Shown one piece after another: positions 33,548-41,465 of a stretch of 64,000 bases of DNA. Every line of letters begins with the position of its first letter. Position 1 is the stretch's first letter. Source of the stretch: JAOUGY01 sp963785075 (GTDB lineage: Bacteria > Actinomycetota > Acidimicrobiia > Spongiisociales > ZC4RG35); the NCBI GenBank assembly GCA_963785075.1, contig CAWATW010000010.1, positions 496,001 to 560,000 on the forward strand, read 5' to 3'. A program made the position numbers and the translations under genes. A model generated the notes under the pieces. It saw only the letters and a program-made list of their open reading frames with translations. It did not search any database and was not told the origin of the DNA.

Positions 33548-34294
33548 TCAGAGCGCCTCGACCGCAAGCTGGTCGAGGCGCTCGTTGATCTGGTTCTGAA
33601 CAGCCGATCTAAGCCCTTCGACGTCCTCGCGCCCCTTGCCAGAGGTGGGGATGGGAGGATCGATCACAACGGTGACCGTGCCGGCATGGATCCAAGGACG
33701 ATTCGGGGGCCAGATCTCGCGGGAGCCGTGGATCGTCACCGGCAGCACGGGCATGCCTGATGCCACCGCCATGGTGAATGCGCCCTTCTTGAAGGGGCGC
33801 GGCGAGCCATCCCGGGTGCGAGTACCTTCGGCGTAGATGATCAGCGAGTGACCCCGTTCGATGACCGTCTGCGCCTGGCGGTTCACGGTCTCGATGATCG
33901 AAGTCTCGCGTCTGTGTTCTCGGTCGACCTCCACGATCCCAATGGCCCGCATCGCCTGGGCAAGCACCGGAACCCGGAACAGCTCTCGCTTGGCGAGGTA
34001 CCTGATGGGGACGGGCAGCGCGGCGAAGCACACCATGACGTCCATGTTCGATCGGTGGTTCGCCACCACCACGTAGCTGGTGCGTGGGTCGACATGCTCG
34101 GCGCCCCGGATGTCGAGTCGTACCCCCGCCGGTATGAGCCATGCTCTGCTCCATGCAACGATGATCCGCTGGATGAGTGGGCTCGACGGCCGAAAATGCC
34201 CAACCGCCCAGGCCGACAGCCCACAGACGAGGGTGCCGGCGAACCCAGAGAGCATGGTCACGATGGTCCGGGGGATGGCTATCACGTATCGCAC
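33548..34294 (-). CDS. plsC: 1-acyl-sn-glycerol-3-phosphate acyltransferase
   Basis: Second acylation step of phosphatidic-acid synthesis, at the inner membrane face. 248 aa. An N-terminal membrane segment (VTMLSGFAGTLVCGLSAWAV) precedes the catalytic NHRSNMD (HX4D) motif (about residue 79), then FKKGAF and YAEGTRTRDG (substrate-binding EGTR). GTG start 8 nt after TATCGT on the minus strand, without Shine-Dalgarno, so probably leaderless. Divergent from the 5-formyl-THF cyclo-ligase gene, with the two promoters about 35 nt apart. Confidence 0.9.
   Translation of the reverse strand: MRYVIAIPRTIVTMLSGFAGTLVCGLSAWAVGHFRPSSPLIQRIIVAWSRAWLIPAGVRLDIRGAEHVDPRTSYVVVANHRSNMDVMVCFAALPVPIRYLAKRELFRVPVLAQAMRAIGIVEVDREHRRETSIIETVNRQAQTVIERGHSLIIYAEGTRTRDGSPRPFKKGAFTMAVASGMPVLPVTIHGSREIWPPNRPWIHAGTVTVVIDPPIPTSGKGREDVEGLRSAVQNQINERLDQLAVEAL
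33551..33583. terminator. Terminator inside the 3' end of plsC
   Basis: Perfect 13-bp stem (arms 33551-33563 and 33571-33583, loop GCAAGCT) begins 8 nt after the helicase stop and lies within the last codons of the convergent plsC. It can end both transcripts. Confidence 0.7.
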
Positions 34295-34340
34295 GCTCGA
34301 TGACGATACTGCGCAAGGGCGGCGGTCATCGGGTGGGGCC

Positions 34341-34346
34341 TATCCT
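34341..34346 (+). promoter_or_regulatory. -10 box of leaderless cyclo-ligase gene
   Basis: TATCCT followed by exactly 7 nt and GTG 34354, with no Shine-Dalgarno between. This decides the start over an ATG at 34300. Confidence 0.5.
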
Positions 34347-34353
34347 CGCCCTC

Positions 34354-34932
34354 GTGTCGAACGATGCATCCGGGCAGAAGGCGAGGTTGCGTGAGTGGGC
34401 TCGGGCGCAACCCGCGCCCATGGCTGCTGAGTCGGATTCCGTCGTCGAAGGTCTCGCCCTGTGGTTGGCGGCGCAACCGAGCTCAGGGGTGCTCGTGTAT
34501 TCATCGATGCCGGCAGAGATCCCCGTCGAGCGCGTGGTGGATCGACTCGTGGATCGTCATCGGTTCTACCTGACCCGCACGCCACCCGCAGGGCCGTTGA
34601 CCGTCCACTACTTCTCGACACCGAGGGAGGTGCACGGTTTCGGCTACCTGCAGCCCGTGGCCGGGTCCCCGCTCGCACCGTACGGCGAGATCGATGTGGT
34701 TCTCGTACCCGGGCTCTGTTTCGATCGCATGGGCGACCGGATCGGCTGGGGCAAGGGCTACTACGATCAGCTGTTGTCCGAGATGCCCTCCGACGTGGCC
34801 AGGGTCGGCGTGACCCTCGAGCGGCTGCTGGTCGATGATGTGCCGACGGAGGCCCACGACCAGCGCATGACACATCTCGCGACCGACGACGGCGTGCGAC
34901 GGATCGAGCTCAGGTCTGTCGAGGACCTCTGA
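34354..34932 (+). CDS. 5-formyltetrahydrofolate cyclo-ligase
   Basis: Converts 5-formyl-THF to 5,10-methenyl-THF with ATP. 192 aa from GTG 34354 (MSNDASGQKARLREW). The signature GWGKGYYDQLL (GxGxGxYD, about residues 131-141) and a KARLREW-type basic N-terminus are present. The central VVLVPGLCFDRMGDRIG matches the family. A longer frame upstream overlaps the divergent plsC promoter and is rejected. The 3' end overlaps the convergent SGNH-hydrolase gene by 23 nt. Confidence 0.9.
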   Translation: MSNDASGQKARLREWARAQPAPMAAESDSVVEGLALWLAAQPSSGVLVYSSMPAEIPVERVVDRLVDRHRFYLTRTPPAGPLTVHYFSTPREVHGFGYLQPVAGSPLAPYGEIDVVLVPGLCFDRMGDRIGWGKGYYDQLLSEMPSDVARVGVTLERLLVDDVPTEAHDQRMTHLATDDGVRRIELRSVEDL

Positions 34933-35644
34933 GCGTTGCTTCCACCGCGTCGGCCCAGATGGCATGGCCCGCGCCGGTGGGGTGAAGCAGATCGGCGGAG
35001 AAGACGCCTTCGGTCTTCCGAAACGCCGGAGCGGTGTGGGTCCAGTGATCGATCTTTGCCGCCCCGTGGGCGGCGGCAACCTCCGAGGCTGCTCGATCGA
35101 ACCGGCGGGCGCGCCGTCCGACGATCCAGCTGAGTGGCCGGCGCAGGCGAGGGATGGCCGACAGGTCGCCGACGCCCGAGATGACGACCGATCGATGGCG
35201 TCGCGACAGCTCTCCAACGATGAGGTCGAGCGATGTGCGGTACGTGGAGAAGGAGGCGCCCTTGAGCACATCGTTGGCGCCGACCGAGACGAACACAACA
35301 TCACAGCTCTCGCACGCCATGGCGATCGGCAGCTGGTCGGCGACCACGTGGCGAGCACCAGCTCCACCGACCGCGATCGACCGGATGTGGATCGCACCGT
35401 CGGAGGCATACCGCCGAGCCAGCTGCTGAACCCAGATCTCGTGCGGACCGGTTACGCCGGGGCCTGTGGTGGTGCTGTCGCCCAGCACGAGCCACCGCTG
35501 CGAGACTTCGCCATCGCCGATGACGCCTGAGGCGTCGAACTCGGGCTGGCGTGGAACAGGGTGCAGGACGGCGGCGAGCGCCTGGGCGGCGAGCGCCGCT
35601 GCCGAGATGCCCGCCACCCGGAGCACAGATCTCCTGGTGATCAC
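34910..35644 (-). CDS. SGNH/GDSL hydrolase with twin-arginine signal
   Basis: 244 aa. The start MITRRSVLRVAGISAAALAA carries a twin-Arg motif and hydrophobic core, so export by Tat is likely. The SGNH blocks are visible: LVLGDSTTTGPG (block I nucleophile Ser), VGGAGA (II), VSVGANDVL (III) and DLLHPTGAGH (V, catalytic Asp/His). Such enzymes are esterases or lipases of small molecules or wall polymers. GTG start overlaps the stop of the AAC(3)-like gene by 4 nt, making it the last gene of an MFS-AAC(3)-SGNH operon. Confidence 0.85.
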   Translation of the reverse strand: MITRRSVLRVAGISAAALAAQALAAVLHPVPRQPEFDASGVIGDGEVSQRWLVLGDSTTTGPGVTGPHEIWVQQLARRYASDGAIHIRSIAVGGAGARHVVADQLPIAMACESCDVVFVSVGANDVLKGASFSTYRTSLDLIVGELSRRHRSVVISGVGDLSAIPRLRRPLSWIVGRRARRFDRAASEVAAAHGAAKIDHWTHTAPAFRKTEGVFSADLLHPTGAGHAIWADAVEATLRGPRQT

Positions 35645-36432
35645 GACAGATTGGCGTTCATCCAGGCGGCGGCGAACGCGACCGCGTCGCCTGCGTCGAG
35701 CAACTGGCTGGGAGCATCACCCACGGCACCAGTGAGTGCTCGGCCCGTCGCGAGATAGGCCTCGAGGATCGTTACGAAATAGTCGTCGCCCGGCCATTCA
35801 ACGATCCCCTCCGTGTCGTCGAGGGTCTCGACCACGCGAATCTGCGGCCCGGAGCTAGTGGAGACGAGTCGATGACGTCGGACCCGACGCTTGTCGGGTA
35901 CGTCCGCCAGGTACTCGGCATGGTGAAAGGCCGTGGTGGTATCGGGATCGGCTCCGATCCTGAGGATCAGCCCGTCGGCCTCGATCAGGCGTTCAAGTGG
36001 TGATCCGGCCCCGAAATAGTCGTCCCAGGGCACGTCCGCGACCATTCGAAGGGCGCCTGCGCCGGCAGCTGCGAAACGACCTTCCGGATGGTCGCTCACC
36101 TGCGTGGAGGGCTGGAGCCGGAACGCCTCTGCGAGGTATCCCACCTCGGGATCGGCCGGGGTGGTGAGCGCATCGAAAGGTTCGGCGCCGGCCAAGAGGG
36201 CGGCGCGTTCTTCTTCAGGGCGATCGTTGATCCAAGCGAGATCGTCACGTGCTCCGAGGACCATGAGCATGGTTCCTTCTTTCCCCACGACATCCATGAT
36301 CGCGCCGATCACGGCGATCGCTCCACCCTCGACCGGGCCGATCGATCGCAGCGACGCATGGACCATGACCGTCGCGCCGGGGGTGAGCCCGAGGCGTCTG
36401 AGGTCGGAAGCAAGATGATCCCGGGTGTACAC
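35641..36432 (-). CDS. Aminoglycoside N(3)-acetyltransferase-like protein
   Basis: 263 aa of the AAC(3)/antibiotic-NAT family, which acetylate the 3-amino group of aminoglycosides or other amines using acetyl-CoA. LGLTPGATVMVHASLRSIG matches the family N-terminus. SDHPEGRFAAAGAGA and FGAGSPLERLIEADGLILRI, followed by TTTAFHHAEYLAD, match the acceptor/CoA region with the conserved His pair. GTG 36432 is preferred; sequence upstream in frame is composition noise. It lies 26 nt after an MFS transporter gene. Chromosomal members often have unknown substrates, so resistance is not proven. Confidence 0.85.
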   Translation of the reverse strand: MYTRDHLASDLRRLGLTPGATVMVHASLRSIGPVEGGAIAVIGAIMDVVGKEGTMLMVLGARDDLAWINDRPEEERAALLAGAEPFDALTTPADPEVGYLAEAFRLQPSTQVSDHPEGRFAAAGAGALRMVADVPWDDYFGAGSPLERLIEADGLILRIGADPDTTTAFHHAEYLADVPDKRRVRRHRLVSTSSGPQIRVVETLDDTEGIVEWPGDDYFVTILEAYLATGRALTGAVGDAPSQLLDAGDAVAFAAAWMNANLS

Positions 36433-36458
36433 GTGAGGCGAACCTGCATCCTTTGGGT

Positions 36459-37667
36459 TCAAACGGCGAACACGGCGCGCCGTCCCCGCACTGCGAGCAT
36501 GGTCGTCGGAGCCACGAGCAGTGCGAGTCCGGCGAGCGAGAGTGCGGGGTATCCCACGAACTGCAGGAGCACACCAGAACTCAAGCTGGCAGCCGCGCTC
36601 GACACCCACACGGTCGAGTCGACGATGCCCTGAAGCCGGGCCGTGCCGGCGGTGGCGAGGACCGAGCTTCCGGCAACGAAGCCTGCGTTCCAACCGACGC
36701 CGAGCAAGAGCAGGCCGACGAGCAAGACCCAGGTCTGGTCGTCGGGTGCAGCCGCAGAGACCATTGCCGAGACGGCGAGGATGGCGACGGCCGCAGTCAG
36801 GACCACGCGAGGCCCGTGGCGGTCGACGAGACGCCCCGTGATCGGACTGAACGCAAACATGCCGAAGGTGTGGGCCGAGATCACCAATCCAACGATCGAC
36901 AGGCCGCGCCCGGTGTCTTCGATGTGGATGGGTGTACCCGTCATGATGAGGACCATGACCACCTGGCCGAAGATCATGGAGACCAAGGCGACCTGGATAC
37001 GAGGATCCCAGAAGCCCCGAGCGGTCTCTCGTGTCTCCACGGCGACCGACCGGGGGATCGTCACAGTGCCGGAACGGGGCGGAGGGGGGTGGAACGCGAT
37101 GAGTTGGGTGATGAAGGCTGCGGTCATGAACGTCGCCGTCACGAGGTATCCGCCGAGGTAGGCCGCCTGATCGAGACCTTGGGCGAAGCCACCCGCCGGC
37201 TCCAGCAGAGATGGGCCGAGCACGGCCCCGATGGTCCCTGCCCAGACGATCAGGGAGACCGATGTCCCGCGCTTGTGGTCTTCGGCCACGTCGGCCGCTG
37301 CATACCGAGCGAGTTGGGATGCCGACTGGCCGAATCCAATGACGAACAACCCGGCCAGAAGCATCAGCAGGCTCGACATGATCACTGCGATCGATGCAGC
37401 GACGGCCCCGATGGCGGCGATCGCGTAGCCGGCCACGAGCCCGCGGCGCCTGCCGGCCCGGGCGGCGTCGGCGGCCAGAACCCACGTACCGAAGGCGGTT
37501 CCGATGACGGCAACCGCCCCCGGCGTCCCGGCCAGCATCGGAGACCCGGTGAGGGCACGAGCGGCCAGCGTCGCAACGGTGATCGCCGCGATATAGCCCG
37601 TGTTGCCGAGGGCGACCGATGTGAACAGCACGCCGGTGGATCGGACTCGTCGTCCAGGGGATGTCAT
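36459..37667 (-). CDS. Major facilitator superfamily transporter
   Basis: 402 aa with about 12 hydrophobic segments. GQSASQLARYAAADVAED is in the loop after TM4, and SPITGRLVDRHGPRVVLT matches the MFS loop 8-9 signature (GxxaDRxGpR). The protein ends with a short basic tail. As first gene of an operon with an AAC(3)-like enzyme and an exported hydrolase, it may export a drug-like or amine compound. The substrate is unknown. Start ATG 37667 (MTSPGRRVRSTGVLF). Confidence 0.85.
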   Translation of the reverse strand: MTSPGRRVRSTGVLFTSVALGNTGYIAAITVATLAARALTGSPMLAGTPGAVAVIGTAFGTWVLAADAARAGRRRGLVAGYAIAAIGAVAASIAVIMSSLLMLLAGLFVIGFGQSASQLARYAAADVAEDHKRGTSVSLIVWAGTIGAVLGPSLLEPAGGFAQGLDQAAYLGGYLVTATFMTAAFITQLIAFHPPPPRSGTVTIPRSVAVETRETARGFWDPRIQVALVSMIFGQVVMVLIMTGTPIHIEDTGRGLSIVGLVISAHTFGMFAFSPITGRLVDRHGPRVVLTAAVAILAVSAMVSAAAPDDQTWVLLVGLLLLGVGWNAGFVAGSSVLATAGTARLQGIVDSTVWVSSAAASLSSGVLLQFVGYPALSLAGLALLVAPTTMLAVRGRRAVFAV

Positions 37668-37736
37668 GGCGACGGGGAGTCTACGGGGCGAAGCCCTACG
37701 CCGCCTGTCGAGAGGGCGGCAGCGGATTGAAGGTCG

Positions 37737-38066
37737 TCAGCTGTTCGAGCTCATCGCCTGTGCGGCGCGAGCAGCCTTCACGCGATCGCCGAGGCCAAAT
37801 CGGGCCTTCGGTCGAAGATCGATGACCGCTCCCATGGCTTCGGCGAATGCCTTCGGATCGTCGGGGGCGAAGGTGAACTCTTCGCCGTCGAGCTTGAGCA
37901 TGAAGCGAAACACGGTCACCCGTTCGCATCCCACCTGCGTCAGTGGCCACGCGCCGAGGCGCCTATGTCCGGCAACGACTCGAACCCAATCGCCGTCGAC
38001 TTGGACCGTGGCGGTGACGGGATCACCGCCGGCGTGTGCCACGAATCCGCCTTTGAAGGTATTCAT
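37737..38066 (-). CDS. Hypothetical PH-like small protein
   Basis: 109 aa from ATG 38066 (MNTFKGGFVAHAGGDPVTAT), with AGGAG 8 nt upstream. The sequence DWVRVVAGHRRLGAWPLTQV, ERVTVFRFMLKLDGEEFTF and APDDPKAFAEAMGA suggests a compact beta-barrel with a C-terminal helix, like bacterial PH-type domains, then a basic tail (KARFGLGDRVKAARAAQ). I do not recognise a named family. Downstream of the terminator of the roadblock/GTPase cluster and therefore probably its own transcription unit. Confidence 0.55.
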   Translation of the reverse strand: MNTFKGGFVAHAGGDPVTATVQVDGDWVRVVAGHRRLGAWPLTQVGCERVTVFRFMLKLDGEEFTFAPDDPKAFAEAMGAVIDLRPKARFGLGDRVKAARAAQAMSSNS

Positions 38067-38108
38067 CACTCCGCTCCTGTCGCCTGCCCCGAGACGCATC
38101 CTAGCGCG

Positions 38109-38149
38109 AAAAAGGCACTCGTGTAGGTCCGACGACCTACACGAGTGCC
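38109..38149 (-). terminator. Terminator of the roadblock/GTPase cluster
   Basis: Perfect 15-bp stem (38114-38128 with 38135-38149, 6-nt loop) followed on the minus strand by a TTTTT run. It ends transcription from the five-gene minus-strand cluster. Confidence 0.88.
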
Positions 38150-38174
38150 CTCTTTCACGTGTCTCCGGGCGCCT

Positions 38175-38858
38175 TCAGGCGAGGTCTGGCATCGCTGTGA
38201 TGGCGGTGGCGAGGGACCTGGACTGGAAGAAGCGGACGAATCGTATCGCTCGCTGGGAACCGAGGCGCTCTCGCAGGTAGCCCAGATCGACAGCACCGAG
38301 CAGGTCCACCAGGGAATTCCACTCGTCGGCCCCGAGCATCACGTTGCCGTCATCCACCGGACAGAACGCCACGAGGGCGTTTCCGGTGGCGTCTCCGACC
38401 AGCTCCCCGCCAAAGTTGATCACGCGGGCGGCGTCGATGATCGACGAGATCGGGTGGGTGACCTCGGCGCCGAACCACCCCGGTTCGAGGACGATATCGA
38501 GCCGGAGATCGTCGGTCAGAGCGAGTTCTGCAACCACATTTTCGATCCGGCGGCGGATGAACCGCCGGAGTGAGTCCGGGTCTGCTCCCTGCTCGATCAG
38601 CACCGAAGCGATCGCACCCCGGTTCGACGGGTCGATCGCCACCGAAGACCACAGCGAGCCATCGAGGCCTGATCGTTCGGCGTCGATCGTCGCAACCTCA
38701 CGGCCACTGATCTCTGCGAACGCCAATCGGCCGTCGCACAGGTAGAGGGAGCCCGACTTGCTCTCCGACGTACACCGGAGGGTGCCGGAGACCAGCATGA
38801 ACTCACACAGGTTGAGGGCGTCGTACAGGGCCAGCTCCGAGATGTTGCCGGATATCAT
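38175..38858 (-). CDS. DUF4388 (PATAN-like) protein, second copy
   Basis: 227 aa. The first ~100 residues (GNISELALYDALNLCEFMLV, TGSLYLCDGRLAFAEISG-like segments, then RRFIRRRIENVVAELAL) match DUF4388, found with chemotaxis-like and small-GTPase signalling proteins in several phyla. The C-terminal part (GNVMLGADEWNSLVDLLGAV) resembles the end of the other DUF4388 protein at 39923-40855, which has the same FVRRRLETTIELLTL-type helix. ATG start overlaps the roadblock stop as ATGA. Role inferred: partner or effector of the nearby GTPase. Confidence 0.75.
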   Translation of the reverse strand: MISGNISELALYDALNLCEFMLVSGTLRCTSESKSGSLYLCDGRLAFAEISGREVATIDAERSGLDGSLWSSVAIDPSNRGAIASVLIEQGADPDSLRRFIRRRIENVVAELALTDDLRLDIVLEPGWFGAEVTHPISSIIDAARVINFGGELVGDATGNALVAFCPVDDGNVMLGADEWNSLVDLLGAVDLGYLRERLGSQRAIRFVRFFQSRSLATAITAMPDLA

Positions 38859-39349
38859 CTCTCTGCCTCCAATATCTCCTTCATGGCGGCTGCGGTTCGG
38901 CGAGCATTGAGATGGAGGAGACCGAGGCTCACATCCTCGGCCACGGCAACGACGCCGAGCACGTAACCGTCACCCACGGCGTAGATGCCGATCACGCGAT
39001 CGCCGGTCGACACCACCGAGTCGTGGAACTCGCCCTGTCCGAAGTCGGCGGCGATCCGCTGTCCGAGACCCAAGGCGGCAGCGGAGATGGCAGCTGCCCG
39101 CATGCCTTCGACCTCGCTCCAGCTCGAGTGGATCAGCATCCCATCGGAGGTGGCAACGATCACGGCCAAGACGCCTTGAAGCGAGTGGGTGAGCGCCTCG
39201 CATTCTGCGACCACCGCCCCGGCGCCGGTCGAGCGTGCTGCAGTGCGAGCGGCCAGGATGGATACACCGGTCGACGGCTTGTGCGCCGCGGGTTCGGTGG
39301 CCACGGCCGTATCGGCCACCCCAAAGTCGTAGAAGCTATCGGTTGCCAC
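38855..39349 (-). CDS. Roadblock/LC7-domain protein (MglB-like), second copy
   Basis: 164 aa from GTG 39349, with AGGGAGG about 9 nt upstream. After an N-terminal extension of ~50 residues, the roadblock fold reads VLAVIVATSDGMLIHSSWSE, RAAAISAAALGLGQRIAADF and VIGIYAVGDGYVLGVVAVAE. Roadblock proteins bind or activate small Ras-like GTPases (MglB with MglA; CvnB with CvnD). It begins 2 nt after the GTPase gene and overlaps the DUF4388 gene after it, so the three are one translational unit. Confidence 0.82.
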   Translation of the reverse strand: MATDSFYDFGVADTAVATEPAAHKPSTGVSILAARTAARSTGAGAVVAECEALTHSLQGVLAVIVATSDGMLIHSSWSEVEGMRAAAISAAALGLGQRIAADFGQGEFHDSVVSTGDRVIGIYAVGDGYVLGVVAVAEDVSLGLLHLNARRTAAAMKEILEAER

Positions 39350-39351
39350 CG

Positions 39352-39912
39352 TCAGATCCCTCCCTTGACCGTGTTCTCGAGCTCCTCGACCACTCCGATG
39401 AGCAGCGTGAGGAGCACCTGTTTCACGGACTCCTTGTCGTTCGCCTCGCACGGAACCACCGGCACCGATGAATCGAGTCCCACCGCGGTGCGAAGGAGCG
39501 AGGCGTCGCCCTCGGATGCCCGGTTGGCCGCGACGACCATGGGCACCGAGCCGAGCTCGTCGAATCGACGCTTGATGTCGGCGGCGTCCGACCAGGTCTC
39601 CGGTCTGGTGACATCGACCAGGAGGACGTAGCCCAGCATGCCGCGGCTCAGGATGTCCCACATGAAGTCGAACCTGCTCTGTCCGGGCGTACCGAAGAGG
39701 TACAGCTCCATGAGGAAATCCTCGTCGGCCACGGAGATCTTGCCGAAGTCCATGGTGACGGTGGTGTGGTCCTTGACCTCTTTGCCGTCGGTGGTGCCGG
39801 TCTCGGTGCTGACCACCGGGATCTCGGAAACCGATTGGATGAAGGTGGTCTTCCCGGCCGCGAAGGGACCGGTGACAACCAGCTTGAAGTTGATCACATC
39901 TACTCGATTCAT
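39352..39912 (-). CDS. Small Ras-like GTPase (MglA/CvnD-like)
   Basis: 186 aa. Walker A GPFAAGKTT (residues 15-23), a Thr-rich switch I (TETGTTDG), and LFGTPGQSRFDFMW for the switch II region, where FGTPGQ replaces the classic DTPGQ. ANRASEGDA stands in place of NKxD. These are features of the bacterial MglA/conservon GTPase group, not of eukaryotic Ras. It lies between two sets of roadblock and DUF4388 genes, which are likely its regulators. Likely a cytoplasmic or membrane-recruited polarity or signalling switch. Confidence 0.88.
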   Translation of the reverse strand: MNRVDVINFKLVVTGPFAAGKTTFIQSVSEIPVVSTETGTTDGKEVKDHTTVTMDFGKISVADEDFLMELYLFGTPGQSRFDFMWDILSRGMLGYVLLVDVTRPETWSDAADIKRRFDELGSVPMVVAANRASEGDASLLRTAVGLDSSVPVVPCEANDKESVKQVLLTLLIGVVEELENTVKGGI

Positions 39913-39922
39913 CGGTCCAGCC

Positions 39923-40855
39923 TCACAGTCCTCTCACGGCCTCGATCAGGCGTCTCAATGCCCGGGCCTTCTCCTGCGGTGGAGGCTCCGAGCGAGACGA
40001 CGCCCGCATGCTCGCCATGGCGGCATATGCCTGGCGACCTACGCGGTCCGGCACGTACTCGTCGTCTTCCTGAGCCTCCGGCGCCGTCCGCTCTCCGAAC
40101 AATGTGGATGCGGCGGGCGGCTCGTCGATCAGAGAACGCTCCGAGGGGGTGTCGTCGTCGATCCTGGCTGCGTCCTGTTCCACCCATCGATCGGAGGCGT
40201 CCTGCGGTCGGACGACGGTGACGAGATCGTGGGCGTCCAAGGAGGTCACGAGGTGCCGGGCCCGTTCGGCGCCGAGCTCCTCGACGAGCTCCACGAACCG
40301 AGCCGGGGACAACAGGACGGTGAGCGCGTTCCAGGCTTCGCCGTCGAGGGTGATCACTGCCTGCGGATGGACGTTGGCGAGTGAGACGAGCGCGTCGTCG
40401 TCGACTCGAGACAACGGCGGGTCCGAGGGCCGGGGAATCGCAACGATCTCCGAGGGCAGGAACGAGACAGAGGTCCCGAAGCCGTGGCGCCCCTTGGACG
40501 TCTCGACCGGACCCGCCGACAGAGTGAGCAGCTCGATGGTCGTCTCCAGACGGCGCCGCACGAATCGTTCGACTGCCTCTCGTGGACAGCCGATTCCAAT
40601 GAGCTCGTCGACGAAATTCAATCGTGCATCCGGTTGCTGAGAGGCAGATTGCCAGAGCGTGCGGTCGATACCGGCGTCCGCCAGCTCGGAACCGCTCATG
40701 GCAACACCCTCGACGGAGGCGAAGTAGAGCCGTCCCGACTCGAAGAAGAGCGACCCGGTCCGCGTCCCTTCGACCTTCATCGACCCGGTGGCACCGGTCG
40801 ACTCCACCCAACGCAAGGCAGCCGTGAGTGAAGCGTGAGCGAGTTCACTCGCCAT
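39923..40855 (-). CDS. DUF4388 (PATAN-like) protein, first copy
   Basis: 310 aa. ATG with an excellent AAAGGAGGGGTG ribosome-binding site. The N-terminal DUF4388 segment (LTAALRWVESTGATGSMKVE, SLFFESGRLYFASVEG) ends with the helix AVERFVRRRLETTIELLTLS, aligned with the second DUF4388 protein. The middle (AWNALTVLLSPARFVELVEE) also matches that copy. A C-terminal acidic, probably disordered stretch and a helix (EKARALRRLIEAVRGL) are unique to this copy. It lies 10 nt before the GTPase start. Confidence 0.78.
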   Translation of the reverse strand: MASELAHASLTAALRWVESTGATGSMKVEGTRTGSLFFESGRLYFASVEGVAMSGSELADAGIDRTLWQSASQQPDARLNFVDELIGIGCPREAVERFVRRRLETTIELLTLSAGPVETSKGRHGFGTSVSFLPSEIVAIPRPSDPPLSRVDDDALVSLANVHPQAVITLDGEAWNALTVLLSPARFVELVEELGAERARHLVTSLDAHDLVTVVRPQDASDRWVEQDAARIDDDTPSERSLIDEPPAASTLFGERTAPEAQEDDEYVPDRVGRQAYAAMASMRASSRSEPPPQEKARALRRLIEAVRGL

Positions 40856-40882
40856 TGGCGTTCACCCCTCCTTTCGGTCCGT

Positions 40883-41254
40883 TCATACGATCACCTCGTC
40901 CGCCAGCGTGCGAAGGTGTTTTCTTGCCAGCCCGAGCCCGGTGACCCGGGCGTCGAAGATGGCGTACAGGAACAATCCGGGCCCGTTGGCTGCCGCCGGC
41001 ACGGGACAGGCGATGTGGATCCGATCCCCGATGTCGATGATCAGATCGTCGACTGTTTGACCGGGCTCGATGCTCTCGATCACCGCCAGGGTGCTCCGGA
41101 GCGTCTTCGTGGCGGCAGCGACGGCAGCATCGAGGATCGGTCGGTCGATGCCACCGACAGCCCCGAGCGTCAGCCCGCTGGCGTGGTCGCCGAGCGCAAT
41201 GCCCATGCACCCGTCGATGTCCAATGCCGCGGCGAGCGCGTCCAGAGCATTCAA
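40883..41254 (-). CDS. Roadblock/LC7-like protein, first copy
   Basis: About 123 aa with the roadblock pattern: MNALDALAAALDIDGCMGIA, RPILDAAVAAATKTLRSTLA and IHIACPVPAAANGPGLFLYA. The start is uncertain: TTG 41254 has GGAGG 7 nt upstream and gives a domain-sized protein; ATG 41305 or 41362 would add an unstructured Pro/Arg-rich N-terminus. First gene of the cluster, 27 nt before the first DUF4388 gene, and divergent from the DivIVA-like gene. Confidence 0.68.
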   Translation of the reverse strand: MNALDALAAALDIDGCMGIALGDHASGLTLGAVGGIDRPILDAAVAAATKTLRSTLAVIESIEPGQTVDDLIIDIGDRIHIACPVPAAANGPGLFLYAIFDARVTGLGLARKHLRTLADEVIV

Positions 41255-41465
41255 TTCATGGCCTCCGGATGGCTGAGGCGCCGGGTGGCGTGGTCGGTTC
41301 GGCATCGGATCGGCGGACTCTGCACATGCGTGACGTTTCCCCCGTCTGACAACGGTCTCCATGGAGAGTTTCGGACCGGACCGGCTGAAACTGGAGTGGC
41401 ATTCCTGGAAAACACCTCGAGGCTCTGGTCAAGCGTGCATCGATCGGCGCCGATGTTGGATCTTG

